Notes under the pieces: generated by a model
The model's input: only the letters and a program-made list of their open reading frames with translations
The model's database searches: none
What the model was told of the DNA's origin: nothing
Position numbers and translations under genes: made by a program
Part shown: positions 10,283 through 19,106 of the stretch, piece after piece
How the letters are laid out: each line of letters starts with the position of its first letter
How positions within the stretch are numbered: position 1 is the first letter of the stretch
Assembly (NCBI GenBank): GCA_022826565.1
Contig: JAJDUP010000041.1
Location: 62,001-126,000 of the forward strand
From: Gemmatimonadota bacterium
Lineage (GTDB): Bacteria > Gemmatimonadota > Gemmatimonadetes > Longimicrobiales > Gaopeijiaceae
Direction: 5' to 3'
Length of the DNA stretch: 64,000 nucleotides

Positions 10283-12114
10283 CGCGAAAGCTCCCGCGCC
10301 AGGTCGCCCATGATGCCCGCCGCACGCTCCAGGACCCGTTCGGGCGGCTCCCTCTCCGCGCCGGCCGGGGCGAATCGCTGCCGGTCGCAGTCGTCGAGGC
10401 ACGCGAAGAGGCGTTCCAGCGTTTCCGGGGAGGCGCCGCGCCGAGCCGCGATCCGTCCGGCTTCTTCACGCACCAGTCCCGCCTCGGCGATGTTCAGCTT
10501 GTCCGCGAGCAGTCCCTGCAACGAACCGGCAACCTCGGCGTAGAACTCGCGCGGGTCGCCGCCGGCCAGGCCGCGCGCACGGGCGAGCCGCTTCTTCGCC
10601 ATCCGGCTGGCCCGCCGCACGCGCGCGTAGGCGACATCGCCCTCGAGGCGGTCGCGGTGCCGCCGCAGCGCCAGCGCCCCGCCCGCCGCGACGAGCGGCA
10701 GCAAAAGAATCGCCCAGAACAGGCCCGTTGCGTAGAGCGGAAGGTCCGTGCGCACGAAACGGGGCGTCCCGATGTGGATGAAGCGGATCTCTTCGCGGAT
10801 GGTCTCGACGGCCGACGGAACGGCGCCGGGCCCCTCGATCGCCGCCGCGTCGCCGGCCACTGTGACCTCCAGGGGCTGCGACCGGGATGTCCCGTAGCGC
10901 CTCGTCGCGGGGTCGAAGTAGGCAACTTCGATCGCAGGGATGGTCAGCTCGCCGGGAACGCGCGGGATGAGTACGTACTCATGCGTTCGGGTCCCCTGCA
11001 GACTTCCGCCGCCCTCCGCGATCCGCTCGCTTGTCTCGGGCGGGAACGCCTCGAATTCGACCGGGAACTCGATGTCGGGCGCGGGGAGGGTGCGGAGGTT
11101 GCCAGTGCCCGAGTACTCGACGCGGAGGGTCACCGCCTCGTTGGTCTCCACGGTCGAACGGTCCACCGAAGCTGCAACCGCCAGGCTTCCCACGTGCCCC
11201 GTGAATGACGCGGGCCGCGTGTCCGCCGGAAGGGGATCGACCTCGATCGTCACGGGGCGCGAGGCCACCACCACGGGCACGCTCCGGTCGAAGAGGCTCG
11301 ACCGGCCGAAGATGTCGCCGAAGGGGTCGAAGGCGCTCCGGTCGCGCACCCGCACCTGCGCCTCGACGCTCAGGGGGTCCAGCGTCTTGGGGCCTGGCCC
11401 CGTCGGGAACAGCATCATGCGCCGGACGGTCGCCGTCAGGTATTCGCTGCCGTCCCGCACAACGCGCTCCGCCTGCGGCGACGTGGGCTGCTCCAGCTCT
11501 TCCGACCAGAAGCCCGTCGCCTGCGGCAGAGTCGTGATGGTGTAGGACTGGACGGGGACCCGGGTGAAGATCTGGTACTCGACCGCGACAGGTTCGTTCT
11601 CGAACGCCCGGGTCCTGGAGACGCGGGTCTCGATGAAGAGGTCTTCTGGGGTGATCGCGGCGCCGGGATCGACCGCCTCCGCGCCGGCGGCCGGAGGAGG
11701 CGGGGCATCCGACACCGTGAGCGACACCGGTTCCGTGGTCACTGTCCGGTCGCCGGCCGTGACGGTGACGGCCCCGATCTCGAAGGTCCCCTCCGTGAGG
11801 GCCTGGAAGCGGTACTGGTAGGTGATCGCCATGCTCGTGCGCCCGTTCACGATCTGGATCGAGGTGGATGTGCCCGCGCTGAGGAAGGTGGCGAAGTCCT
11901 CCATGTCGGGGAGGACGGGGTCCTGCTCCAACTGCTGCGTGCCCGAGACCTCGACGTTGAGCACGAACTGGCGGCCGACGCCGACCTGGGGCGCGCTGAG
12001 GAAAGCGCGGGCGGAGATGTCCTGAGCGTGGGCGGGCGTTGTGGCAACGCTCGCGGCTGCAACCAGGCCCGCGAATGTGACGCGGGCTCCCGCGAATCGA
12101 ATCACTCCCATCAT
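10279..12114 (-). CDS. batD: BatD family protein
   Basis: The 611-residue protein has a signal peptide (VTFAGLVAAASVATTPAHA, cleaved before QDIS). Repeated immunoglobulin-like beta domains follow (RAFLSAPQVGVGRQFVLNVEV; FIETRVSRTRAFENEPVAVE; VAASVDRSTVETNEAVTLRV), with a transmembrane helix near residue 430 and a cytosolic C-terminal tail. This is the BatD layout. BatD works with BatA/B/C/E and a MoxR ATPase in envelope stress tolerance in several Gram-negative bacteria; the exact reaction is unknown. The start is MMGVIRF (ATG 12114 or 12111), just after the batC stop at 12125. The gene end overlaps batE by 4 bases. Confidence 0.9.
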   Translation of the reverse strand: MMGVIRFAGARVTFAGLVAAASVATTPAHAQDISARAFLSAPQVGVGRQFVLNVEVSGTQQLEQDPVLPDMEDFATFLSAGTSTSIQIVNGRTSMAITYQYRFQALTEGTFEIGAVTVTAGDRTVTTEPVSLTVSDAPPPPAAGAEAVDPGAAITPEDLFIETRVSRTRAFENEPVAVEYQIFTRVPVQSYTITTLPQATGFWSEELEQPTSPQAERVVRDGSEYLTATVRRMMLFPTGPGPKTLDPLSVEAQVRVRDRSAFDPFGDIFGRSSLFDRSVPVVVASRPVTIEVDPLPADTRPASFTGHVGSLAVAASVDRSTVETNEAVTLRVEYSGTGNLRTLPAPDIEFPVEFEAFPPETSERIAEGGGSLQGTRTHEYVLIPRVPGELTIPAIEVAYFDPATRRYGTSRSQPLEVTVAGDAAAIEGPGAVPSAVETIREEIRFIHIGTPRFVRTDLPLYATGLFWAILLLPLVAAGGALALRRHRDRLEGDVAYARVRRASRMAKKRLARARGLAGGDPREFYAEVAGSLQGLLADKLNIAEAGLVREEAGRIAARRGASPETLERLFACLDDCDRQRFAPAGAEREPPERVLERAAGIMGDLARELSR

Positions 12115-12124
12115 TCCGCCGGCC

Positions 12125-12916
12125 CTACCAGTCCTTCCGCGGCCGGCGCCCACGCGCCTGAGCCGCCTGCCGGTTCACCTCGCCCGGGTCCTCGGTGATC
12201 GCCTGCAGCAGGCGCTCGGCCTGCTCCGGCGTCATCCGGGGAGGGGGCTGCTGCGCCTGTCCCCCGCCATCCTGCCGATCCTCCGGCTGCGACTCGCCCT
12301 CACCTTCGCCGTCCTGCGGCTGGGGCTGCTGTTGCTGCCCGTCCTCTCCTTCGGAGGGGTCGTTCTCCTGATCGCCCTCCTCGCCACCCTCGGGTTGCTG
12401 GCCCTGTCCCCCGCCTTCTCCCTGCTGGTCCTCGTTCTGCTCGTCGCCCTCCTGGTTTTCGCCGTCCTGCTGCTGCTCCTGCTGTTCGAGCTGCCGGAGC
12501 GCGAGTTCGAGGTTGTGCTTCGCGTCCACGTCCTGCGGATCGCTGCGCAACGCCTGCTTGTACGCCTCGGCGGCGGGCCCCGCCTGCTGCTGCCTGAGCA
12601 GCGCATTGCCGAGATTGTACCAGGCCTGTGACCGCCACTCCGGATCGGCTCCCTCCGCCGCTTCCAGGAAGGCCTCCATCGCGCGCTGGAACTCCTGGCT
12701 CCGGTAGAGTGCGTTCCCCTCGTTGAAGCGCACGAGAGGCAGCCCGGGCACCTTCTCCAGCGCCTCCAGGTAGCGGGCGTGGGCCTCCTGGTAGCGGCCT
12801 TCGTCGTAGAGCCGGTTGCCGGCCTCGACCTCGCGGCGTCCCTCCTGGCCCGCGGCGGGCCAGGCCAGAGCCAGCGCCGTCAACGTCGCCGCAGCAGCGC
12901 AAACAACCGATCTCAT
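12125..12916 (-). CDS. batC: BatC-like TPR protein with acidic Gln/Glu-rich tail
   Basis: The 263-residue protein has a signal peptide (VVCAAAATLTALALAWPAAG, then QEGRR). Three TPR repeats fill about residues 28-145 (EAGNRLYDEGRYQEAHARYL; RFNEGNALYRSQEFQRAMEA; WYNLGNALLRQQQAGPAAEA). A long low-complexity region of Glu, Gln, Gly and Asp (about 150-235) and a basic C-terminus ending RGRRPRKDW follow. This fits BatC/BatE-type periplasmic TPR partners. The ATG at 12916 overlaps the batB stop by four bases (ATGA). The acidic, Gln-rich linker looks disordered and may be a flexible tether. Confidence 0.85.
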   Translation of the reverse strand: MRSVVCAAAATLTALALAWPAAGQEGRREVEAGNRLYDEGRYQEAHARYLEALEKVPGLPLVRFNEGNALYRSQEFQRAMEAFLEAAEGADPEWRSQAWYNLGNALLRQQQAGPAAEAYKQALRSDPQDVDAKHNLELALRQLEQQEQQQDGENQEGDEQNEDQQGEGGGQGQQPEGGEEGDQENDPSEGEDGQQQQPQPQDGEGEGESQPEDRQDGGGQAQQPPPRMTPEQAERLLQAITEDPGEVNRQAAQARGRRPRKDW

Positions 12917-13941
12917 GCTGTGTCCTCCAGATCCGCGGTCCTGCGCCTCCGCCTGCCGGGTACGATGACCTCCACGATCAGCAGAAGCAACGCCGCGCCG
13001 AGAAAGACCTGATACTGCTCTTCGAATTGGGTGACTTCACGGGATTCCACCTCGCGGCCCCCGCCCTCGATCCGCTCGACCAGGCGGCCAAGGCCCCCCG
13101 CGCCCTGACCGATCCGGTGGTACTCGCCATCCGTCTGCAGCGCAATGTCCTGCAGCGCGGTCTCGTTCAGGTGGGTGGTGATCACATTGCCCTGATCGTC
13201 GCGCCGGAATCTGCCACTCGCTTCGATTCCCTCGACGTCGGGCAGCGGCACCCCTTCCGGCGACCCCACGCCGACCGTGTGGATCGTCACCCGGGCGTCG
13301 GCCGCCGCCGCAATCGCTTCCGCGAGGCCTCCCTCATGGTCCTCGCCGTCGGTGACGATGACCACGATCCTGTTCTCGGGCGGCGTTTCCTCGAGGGCCT
13401 CCACCGCCACCACCACCGCCCTGGCGAGGTCCGTGCCCTGCGTGGACATCAGCGTGGGATCCATCGCGGCGAGGAACATCATCGCGGCGCCGTAGTCGGC
13501 CGTGAGCGGGCTCTGCACGAACGCGTCCCCGGCGAACGCCACCAGGCCGATCCGGTCCCCGTCGAGGCGCTGGATGATGCGGCCGATCTCGATCTTCGCG
13601 CGCTCGAGACGGTTGGGCGCGACATCCTCGGCGTACATGGAGCGGGAGACATCGAGTGCGACCATCACGTCCTGGCCCTGTTGCCGCAGGGTCTCGACGC
13701 GCGTGCCGAACTGGGGGCGGGCGAGGGCGAGCGCGAGGAGCGCCACCGCCGCGAGAACCATCGCCGCCTTCCAGCGCACGGCCGTGACGTTTACGGAGGC
13801 GCGCAGGCGGCGCACCAGGTCGTGTTCGCCGAAGCGGTCGAGCAGCGCGCGGCCGCGACGGCCGGCGTACCAGTACAGGACGCCCAGGATAGGGACGAGG
13901 ATCAGCGTCCACAGCGCGAGGCCGGCTCCGAAGCGGAACAT
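12913..13941 (-). CDS. batB: BatB: von Willebrand A membrane protein
   Basis: The 342-residue protein has transmembrane helices near residues 7-25 and 57-75, a VWA domain from about 90 to 290, and a final C-terminal helix (about 310-330) with an RRRRR anchor. The MIDAS motif is DVSRS (D97-S101) with a downstream VTDGED. VWA domains bind a metal and protein partners. The ATG at 13941 overlaps the batA stop by one base (TGATG), indicating coupled translation. Paired with BatA, it likely forms the membrane core of the MoxR-Bat system. Confidence 0.93.
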   Translation of the reverse strand: MFRFGAGLALWTLILVPILGVLYWYAGRRGRALLDRFGEHDLVRRLRASVNVTAVRWKAAMVLAAVALLALALARPQFGTRVETLRQQGQDVMVALDVSRSMYAEDVAPNRLERAKIEIGRIIQRLDGDRIGLVAFAGDAFVQSPLTADYGAAMMFLAAMDPTLMSTQGTDLARAVVVAVEALEETPPENRIVVIVTDGEDHEGGLAEAIAAAADARVTIHTVGVGSPEGVPLPDVEGIEASGRFRRDDQGNVITTHLNETALQDIALQTDGEYHRIGQGAGGLGRLVERIEGGGREVESREVTQFEEQYQVFLGAALLLLIVEVIVPGRRRRRTADLEDTA

Positions 13942-14933
13942 CAGGGCAGCGTCCTCAACCAGGTGCGACCCAGCACGACCTCCGCCAGGAGCAGGATCAG
14001 CCCCGCCGTGAGCGGCGCCGGGAAGCGCTCGCCGTAGCTTGTGAAGTTGTTCACAAGGATCTCCGTCGTCTCCAACTCGTCGATCTCCGCCCAGATGGCT
14101 TCGAGGCTCTCGCGATCCGTCGCTCGGTAGTAGCGGCCTCCGGTGGTCTCGGCGGTCTCCCGCAGGACCGGCTCGTCCACGTCGACGCGGGTCGTAACGT
14201 AGCGCCGGCCGCCGAAGCGGTCCGTCACCGGGACCCGGGCCATCCCGCGCGCGCCCGCACCTATGGTATAGACGCGTACCCCCAGGGCCTGCGCTGCCTG
14301 CGCCGCCGTGATCGGATCGATTTCCCCGCGGTTGTTGCGCCCGTCGGTCAGCAGGATCACCACCTTCGACGCGGCCTCGCTCGCCTGCAGGCGCTTGACG
14401 GCGGTGGCAAGCCCCATCCCGACCGCGGTGCCGTCCTCGATGATGCCCACGTCGAGCTCGGCCATGAGCGACGCGACCACCGAGTGATCGAGCGTCAGCG
14501 GCGCCTGCGTGAAGGCCTTGCCCGCGAAGATGACGAGCCCGATCCGGTCGTTGCCGCGCCCCTCGACGAAGTCCGCGGCCACCGCCTTGGCCGCCTCGAG
14601 CCGGTTGGGCGCCAGGTCCTCGGCGAGCATCGAGCTGGAGACGTCGAGGGCAAGCACGATGTCGATCCCCTCCGACACCACATTCTCGCCCGTGACCCCC
14701 GTCTGCGGACGCGCGAATGCGACGATGAGACAGACCAGGGCGAGTCCGCGGAGCGCCGCCGGCAGGTGTCGCAGCCACCGGCCGCTGCCACCTCCGGCCC
14801 GTCCCAGCCCCCCCGCCTCCGGGTGCGTCAGCGACCCCCGCTGCCGCCCGCCCGCCTTCAGGTGCCACCAGGCGAGCAACGGCACGACCCCGAGCAGGAG
14901 CAGCATCCAGGGGTCCTCGAAACGGAAGATCAT
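13941..14933 (-). CDS. batA: BatA: von Willebrand A membrane protein
   Basis: The 330-residue protein begins MIFRFEDPWMLLLLG, the usual BatA N-terminus, with helices near residues 9-23 and 58-75 and a C-terminal helix near 308-325. The MIDAS motif is DVSSS (D97-S101); TDG is at about 197-199. Its sequence and layout parallel BatB, so the two are paralogues. It overlaps the upstream gene by four bases and batB by one base. The family acts with MoxR ATPases, possibly in assembling or protecting envelope proteins. Confidence 0.93.
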   Translation of the reverse strand: MIFRFEDPWMLLLLGVVPLLAWWHLKAGGRQRGSLTHPEAGGLGRAGGGSGRWLRHLPAALRGLALVCLIVAFARPQTGVTGENVVSEGIDIVLALDVSSSMLAEDLAPNRLEAAKAVAADFVEGRGNDRIGLVIFAGKAFTQAPLTLDHSVVASLMAELDVGIIEDGTAVGMGLATAVKRLQASEAASKVVILLTDGRNNRGEIDPITAAQAAQALGVRVYTIGAGARGMARVPVTDRFGGRRYVTTRVDVDEPVLRETAETTGGRYYRATDRESLEAIWAEIDELETTEILVNNFTSYGERFPAPLTAGLILLLAEVVLGRTWLRTLP

Positions 14934-15955
14934 CGGGGTTCTCCTGCGCCCTCACCCGCAGCCTCATCCGCGGCCCCCGGCCCGCGTCCGCTCGTCATCT
15001 CCACCAGCGAGCGCGCTGCTCCCAGCAGCTCGCGCGAGCTGTCCGCGTCAGGCCGCAGCTTTGCGAACTTCACCAGGTCGCAGCGGGAGAGGAAGCCGTG
15101 GAAGGCGTCGGTGATCCGTGCGCCGAGGGCGGCTGTGCGCAGGCCCGACACCACCTCGCCCGTGGTCATCTCCAGGGCGGGGACCTCGAGCTGGCCCTCC
15201 ACATAGGCGCGGATGATCTCGGAAACGCGCACATGCCATCGCTTCACCTGCCCGCGCTCGAGCAGCGACGACCGCTCCAGCTCGTCGAGCGCCTCCAACG
15301 CGACCAGGTGGTGTGGACGCGGCGGGATCCGCGGCTTCACAATCTCGGCGGCGGGCCGCGCCTGCATGCGGCGGTGAAGGTAGAGGGCGCCCGTCCCCAG
15401 CGCCGCAGCGAGGAGCAGCCACGGCAGAAGCGCCCACCAGTTCCGCGAGATCGACAGCGGAGCCTTGATCTCGCGGATGTCGCCGGACTCATCCAGCCCG
15501 ACACTCTCGACCCCGATGCGGAACGGATCGGTCAGCAGCGTCTGCACCGTGCCGTCCGGCGCAGCGACCGCCACGTCGATCGGCGGGATCTCCAGCTCGC
15601 CCAGCTCGAAGCTGGTGATGGTCAGCGCCGCGACCGAGCGCGCCCCGCCGCCCCCAGCCGCGCTCCCGCCCGCGCTCGCGCCGCCCGCCGGCGAGGCCCC
15701 GGGCGCCGACACCGCGTAATCCAGCACTTCGAACGGCGCGATATCGAGCGAATCGGCCCAGTGCACCACCCAGTCCGTCGGATGGTCCACCGCCAGGCGC
15801 ACCGCGACCGGATCGCCCAGGTGGATCTCCGTCGTGTCCACCTCCATCGCCAGACGCAGGTCAGGGGCGTCCTGTGCGGTCGCGGCCCCAGGGTCAGCGA
15901 CCAGAGCTGTGACACCCACGCACACCCCAACCAGCGCCGCCATCAACCCCGCCAT
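14930..15955 (-). CDS. BatD/DUF4381-like membrane protein of the Bat operon
   Basis: The 341-residue protein has a signal peptide (LMAALVGVCVGVTALVA, cleavage near ATAQD), an N-terminal beta domain (about 25-165, including EIHLGDPVAVRLAVDHP) with a Gly/Ala/Ser-rich insertion near 90-110, a transmembrane helix (about 175-195: WALLPWLLLAAALGTGALYL) and a helical cytosolic domain with KRWHVRVSEIIRAYVEGQ. This layout matches BatD-like and DUF4381-type proteins that accompany DUF58 and VWA genes. The ATG at 15955 overlaps the DUF58 stop by one base; a GTG at 15958 is an alternative. Function is inferred from position. Confidence 0.75.
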   Translation of the reverse strand: MAGLMAALVGVCVGVTALVADPGAATAQDAPDLRLAMEVDTTEIHLGDPVAVRLAVDHPTDWVVHWADSLDIAPFEVLDYAVSAPGASPAGGASAGGSAAGGGGARSVAALTITSFELGELEIPPIDVAVAAPDGTVQTLLTDPFRIGVESVGLDESGDIREIKAPLSISRNWWALLPWLLLAAALGTGALYLHRRMQARPAAEIVKPRIPPRPHHLVALEALDELERSSLLERGQVKRWHVRVSEIIRAYVEGQLEVPALEMTTGEVVSGLRTAALGARITDAFHGFLSRCDLVKFAKLRPDADSSRELLGAARSLVEMTSGRGPGAADEAAGEGAGEPR

Positions 15956-16833
15956 CACCGCACCCTCCGCCCCCGCTCCTCGAAGAACCGCCTCAGCGCC
16001 TTCTCGTACGGTACGCCCGTCGTCACGTCGATCGCGTCCACCTTGCTGCGCCGGAACAGCTCGGCCACCCGCCCCCGCGCCGCCGCCCGCGCCGCCCCGA
16101 ACCGCTCCCGGAACGCGCGCGCCGACGTGTTCACCACCACCCGCTCACCCGTCTCCGGGTCCTCGAACTCGACGAACCCCATCGGCGGAACCTCCTCCTC
16201 GCGCACATCGCCGACCCGCACTGCCACCAGGTCGTGCCGCCGCGCCGCCACCGACAGCGCCCGCTCGTACCCCTCGGCCAGAAAGTCCGACACGAGAAAC
16301 ACCACCGCACGCCGCCGCGTCACCCGCGCCAGGTACTCCAGCGCACCCGCGATGTCCGTGCCCTTCCCCTCGTCCGGATGGTACAGCAGCTCGCGCAGCA
16401 CCCGCAGCGCATGCCGACGCCCCTTCCGCGGCGGAACGAACCGCTCGATCCGGTCGGAAAACAGGATCAGCCCCACCTTGTCGTTGTTCTTGATCGCGCT
16501 GAACGCCAGAACCCCGCAGAGCTCGGCCGCCAGCTCCGACTTCATCCGCGCCCGCGTCCCGAAGCGCGCCGATGCGCTCACGTCGACGACCAGCATCAGC
16601 GTCAGCTCGCGCTCCTCCTCGAACACCTTCACATGCGGCGAGCCCGTCCGCGCCGTCACGTTCCAGTCGATCCCGCGGATGTCGTCACCGTAGCCGTACT
16701 CGCGCACCTCGGCGAAGCTCATCCCCCGCCCCTTGAAGACGGAGTGGTACTCGCCCGAGAACACCTCGTTCACGAGCCCGCGCGTCGAAATCTCGAGTAG
16801 CCTGACCTGCTTCAGGATCTCGCGCGGGATCAT
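15955..16833 (-). CDS. DUF58 domain protein (VWA-like, Bat operon)
   Basis: The 292-residue cytosolic protein begins MIPREILKQVRLLEI. It carries the DUF58 signature (EVREYGYGDDIRGIDWNVTA) near residue 45 and a VWA-like fold with VVDVSAS (about 85-91) and SDFLAEG near 165. DUF58 proteins are encoded beside MoxR ATPases in most bacteria that have them and are thought to be their adaptor. An in-frame GTG lies 12 bases upstream (16845), but the ATG fits the family N-terminus better. The 121 bases upstream, before the moxR stop, hold an operator-like palindrome, so this gene may head its own transcript. Confidence 0.9.
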   Translation of the reverse strand: MIPREILKQVRLLEISTRGLVNEVFSGEYHSVFKGRGMSFAEVREYGYGDDIRGIDWNVTARTGSPHVKVFEEERELTLMLVVDVSASARFGTRARMKSELAAELCGVLAFSAIKNNDKVGLILFSDRIERFVPPRKGRRHALRVLRELLYHPDEGKGTDIAGALEYLARVTRRRAVVFLVSDFLAEGYERALSVAARRHDLVAVRVGDVREEEVPPMGFVEFEDPETGERVVVNTSARAFRERFGAARAAARGRVAELFRRSKVDAIDVTTGVPYEKALRRFFEERGRRVR

Positions 16834-16904
16834 GGCCGGGCACACTCCGCGCGCCTGTCCAGCCCTTCGCGCCCAGTCGGCGGTCGGCGCTCAAACGGCA
16901 ACAA

Positions 16905-16936
16905 TGTAATGCACACTTTACATTCTGTAATGTTTA
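16905..16936. promoter_or_regulatory. TTACA-N3-TGTAA operator-like palindrome with an extra half-site
   Basis: A perfect TTACA-TTC-TGTAA palindrome (16918-16930) is preceded by another TGTAATG half-site at 16905-16911 and followed by TGTTTAC. The motif TGTAATG therefore occurs twice, 21 bases apart, each followed by a TTTAC. The site is AT-rich within a GC-rich gap between moxR and the DUF58 gene, upstream of the latter. It resembles BlaI/CopY-type or GntR-type repressor sites, but the regulator is not in the window. Confidence 0.5.
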
Positions 16937-16954
16937 CCATACTGTCGACCTACC

Positions 16955-17944
16955 CTACGGCACCTCGATCGTGTCCAGCACCCGCGTCACGACGTCCTCC
17001 GTGGTCACTTCCTCCGCCTCGGCCTCATACGTCAGGATGATGCGGTGCCGCAGCACATCCATCGCCACCGAGCGCACGTCTTCCGGCGTCACGTAGCCGC
17101 GGTGCCGCAGGAACGCGTGCGCCCGCGATGTCCTCGCCAGGCAGATGCTGGCCCTGGGCGATCCACCGAAGGCGATGAGCGGGTCCAGCTCCCGCAGGCC
17201 ACACCGGGTGGGTTCCCGAGTTGCGAAAACAAGCTCGACGATATAGCGCTCGACCTGGCTGTCCATGTAAATCGTCTCTGCCGCCCGGCGCGCCTGCAGG
17301 ATTTCCTCCGGCGTCACGACGGGAGACGCATGAGGCATCGGGCCCGTTCCCATCCGGCGCATGATCTCGAGCTCCTCGTCCCTGTCCGGATACCCCACCG
17401 ACAGCTTGAGCATGAAGCGGTCCACCTGCGCCTCGGGCAGCGGGTAGGTCCCCTCCTGGTCGATCGGGTTCTGCGTGGCGAGCACCAGGAACGGGGACGG
17501 CAGCGGGTACGTCGTTTCGCCGATCGTGACCGTGTGCTCCTGCATCGCCTCGAGCAGCGCCGACTGGACCTTCGCGGGCGAGCGGTTGATCTCGTCGGCG
17601 AGGATCACGTTCGCGAAGATCGGGCCCTTCTTGGTCTTGAACTCGGTCTTGCGCGGGTCGTAGATCAGCGTGCCGATCAGGTCCGCGGGGAGCAGATCCG
17701 GCGTAAACTGGATGCGCTGGAACGAGGTCTGGATCGCGTCGGCGAGCGTGCGGACGGTAAGGGTTTTCGCGAGCCCGGGTACACCCTCCATGAGGACATG
17801 ACCGTCGGACAGCAGTCCGACCAGCAACCGCTCCACCATGGTCTTCTGTCCAACGATAACCCGACCCACTTCGGCCAGGAGCCGGTCGACGAAGCCGCTG
17901 GCCTCCTGGATCTTCGCTTGTATGACTTCGATATCGCGGTTCAT
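16955..17944 (-). CDS. moxR: MoxR family AAA+ ATPase
   Basis: The 329-residue AAA+ ATPase has Walker A GVPGLAKT (54-61), Walker B ILADEIN (D117-E118), sensor ATQNPIDQEGTYPLPEAQ and a lid domain. MoxR proteins act as chaperone-like ATPases with VWA proteins. The ATG at 17944 has an AAGGTGG ribosome-binding site. It is the first gene of the Bat cluster, separated from DUF58 by 121 bases while all later genes overlap or nearly touch. On the minus strand a TAAAAT hexamer (18026-18031) is a possible -10 box. Confidence 0.95.
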   Translation of the reverse strand: MNRDIEVIQAKIQEASGFVDRLLAEVGRVIVGQKTMVERLLVGLLSDGHVLMEGVPGLAKTLTVRTLADAIQTSFQRIQFTPDLLPADLIGTLIYDPRKTEFKTKKGPIFANVILADEINRSPAKVQSALLEAMQEHTVTIGETTYPLPSPFLVLATQNPIDQEGTYPLPEAQVDRFMLKLSVGYPDRDEELEIMRRMGTGPMPHASPVVTPEEILQARRAAETIYMDSQVERYIVELVFATREPTRCGLRELDPLIAFGGSPRASICLARTSRAHAFLRHRGYVTPEDVRSVAMDVLRHRIILTYEAEAEEVTTEDVVTRVLDTIEVP

Positions 17945-18123
17945 GCCACCTTGTTGTGAATGGTTGTTTGCCAGGATGTGCTTGGCGCCGTGTGGCCCGA
18001 AGACCCCGGATCTGTTTCGCAGACAATTTTAATGGATGACGGGTGGCGGGGAACGGTTGCCGGGCGCCGGCACACCGGCGGCGGAACGTAGCCGCGGCGT
18101 TCTCGCAGCAGTACTTTGCACCC

Positions 18124-19011
18124 ATGAAGACCCTCTTCAAGCAGGCTTCGCTGAGCCTCTGCGCCGCCCTATTCTGCGCGGCGGCCCCGTCCACGGCATC
18201 GGCGCAGTACGTCTTCGCCGCCACGCAGTCGGCTACGTTGCCGACCGCGGCCGGAATGGATGCGGGCGACATCCTCATCGAGATTTCCCACCGCTTCGGC
18301 CACCTGTCGGACGGTGCGAGCGACCTGTGGGGACTGGACGGATTCGTGCTGAACCGCCTCGGCCTGGCCTTCGCGCCCCACGACCACTTCGCCCTCGGGA
18401 TCCTCCGTTCCAACAGCATGGACAACCTGGAGTTGAACGGGCGTTTCGCCGGGCTTGCCCTCACCGCCGCGACGGTTCCCGTCGAGTTCGCGGTGCAGTC
18501 GGGAGTGGCGTGGAACCTGCAGGACGAAGCGGGAGACGATCACGAGGGTCATCAGCATCAGGTCGCGGGAGACAGAGGCGACAACTTCGACAATCGCGAC
18601 GACGACACAACCGACGCCAATGAGACGCAGGCCTATGCCCAGGTGATCGCCAACGCGATGCTCGCCGATCGCCTCGCGCTGGGCGTCGTGCCCACGCTCC
18701 TGTGGAACCCCCGGATCCAGGACCACGACCCGAAGGCCACCGTTTCAGTCGGCCTGAACGGCCAGCTGTACCTCGACCAGAGGTGGAGCCTCTTCGGTGA
18801 ATGGATCATCAGCCAGGCCCGCAGGGATCAGGAGTACGACTCCGGCTCCTTCGGCGTCGAAATCCGCACGCGGGGGCATTTCTTCAAGCTCGTGGTCACC
18901 AATCAGCACCAGATGAACCCGACTCACACCCTTGCCGGCGCGGCCGACGACTTCCTCGACCCGGACTCGTGGCGCCTCGGCTTCAACATCCAGCGAACGG
19001 TGCGGTTCTGA
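18124..19011 (+). CDS. DUF5777-family outer-membrane beta-barrel protein
   Basis: The 295-residue protein starts at the ATG at 18124 with a signal peptide (SLSLCAALFCAAAPSTASA, then QYVFA). It matches the DUF5777 pattern: an early DILIEISHRFGHLSDG block, GLDGFVLNRLGLAFAPHD, then alternating beta strands ending in FNIQRTVRF with the terminal Phe typical of BamA substrates. A His/Asp-rich acidic loop (about residues 140-175: DDHEGHQHQ and DNRDDDTTD) stands out and could bind metal. DUF5777 proteins are of unknown function. The gene is divergent from moxR. Confidence 0.8.
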   Translation: MKTLFKQASLSLCAALFCAAAPSTASAQYVFAATQSATLPTAAGMDAGDILIEISHRFGHLSDGASDLWGLDGFVLNRLGLAFAPHDHFALGILRSNSMDNLELNGRFAGLALTAATVPVEFAVQSGVAWNLQDEAGDDHEGHQHQVAGDRGDNFDNRDDDTTDANETQAYAQVIANAMLADRLALGVVPTLLWNPRIQDHDPKATVSVGLNGQLYLDQRWSLFGEWIISQARRDQEYDSGSFGVEIRTRGHFFKLVVTNQHQMNPTHTLAGAADDFLDPDSWRLGFNIQRTVRF

Positions 19012-19106
19012 TACGGCTCGATGTCGCCCACGGCCACGTCCTCGGTGTGGTCAGCGACGAAATGGATGTCGCAACCGTGCTCGTCTACGAGCTGATCACC
19101 CGGTAG

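Noticed and set aside
17025..18464. Long minus-strand frame across moxR and the DUF5777 gene
   Set aside because: It is a shadow of moxR in another frame, with no domain or start signals.
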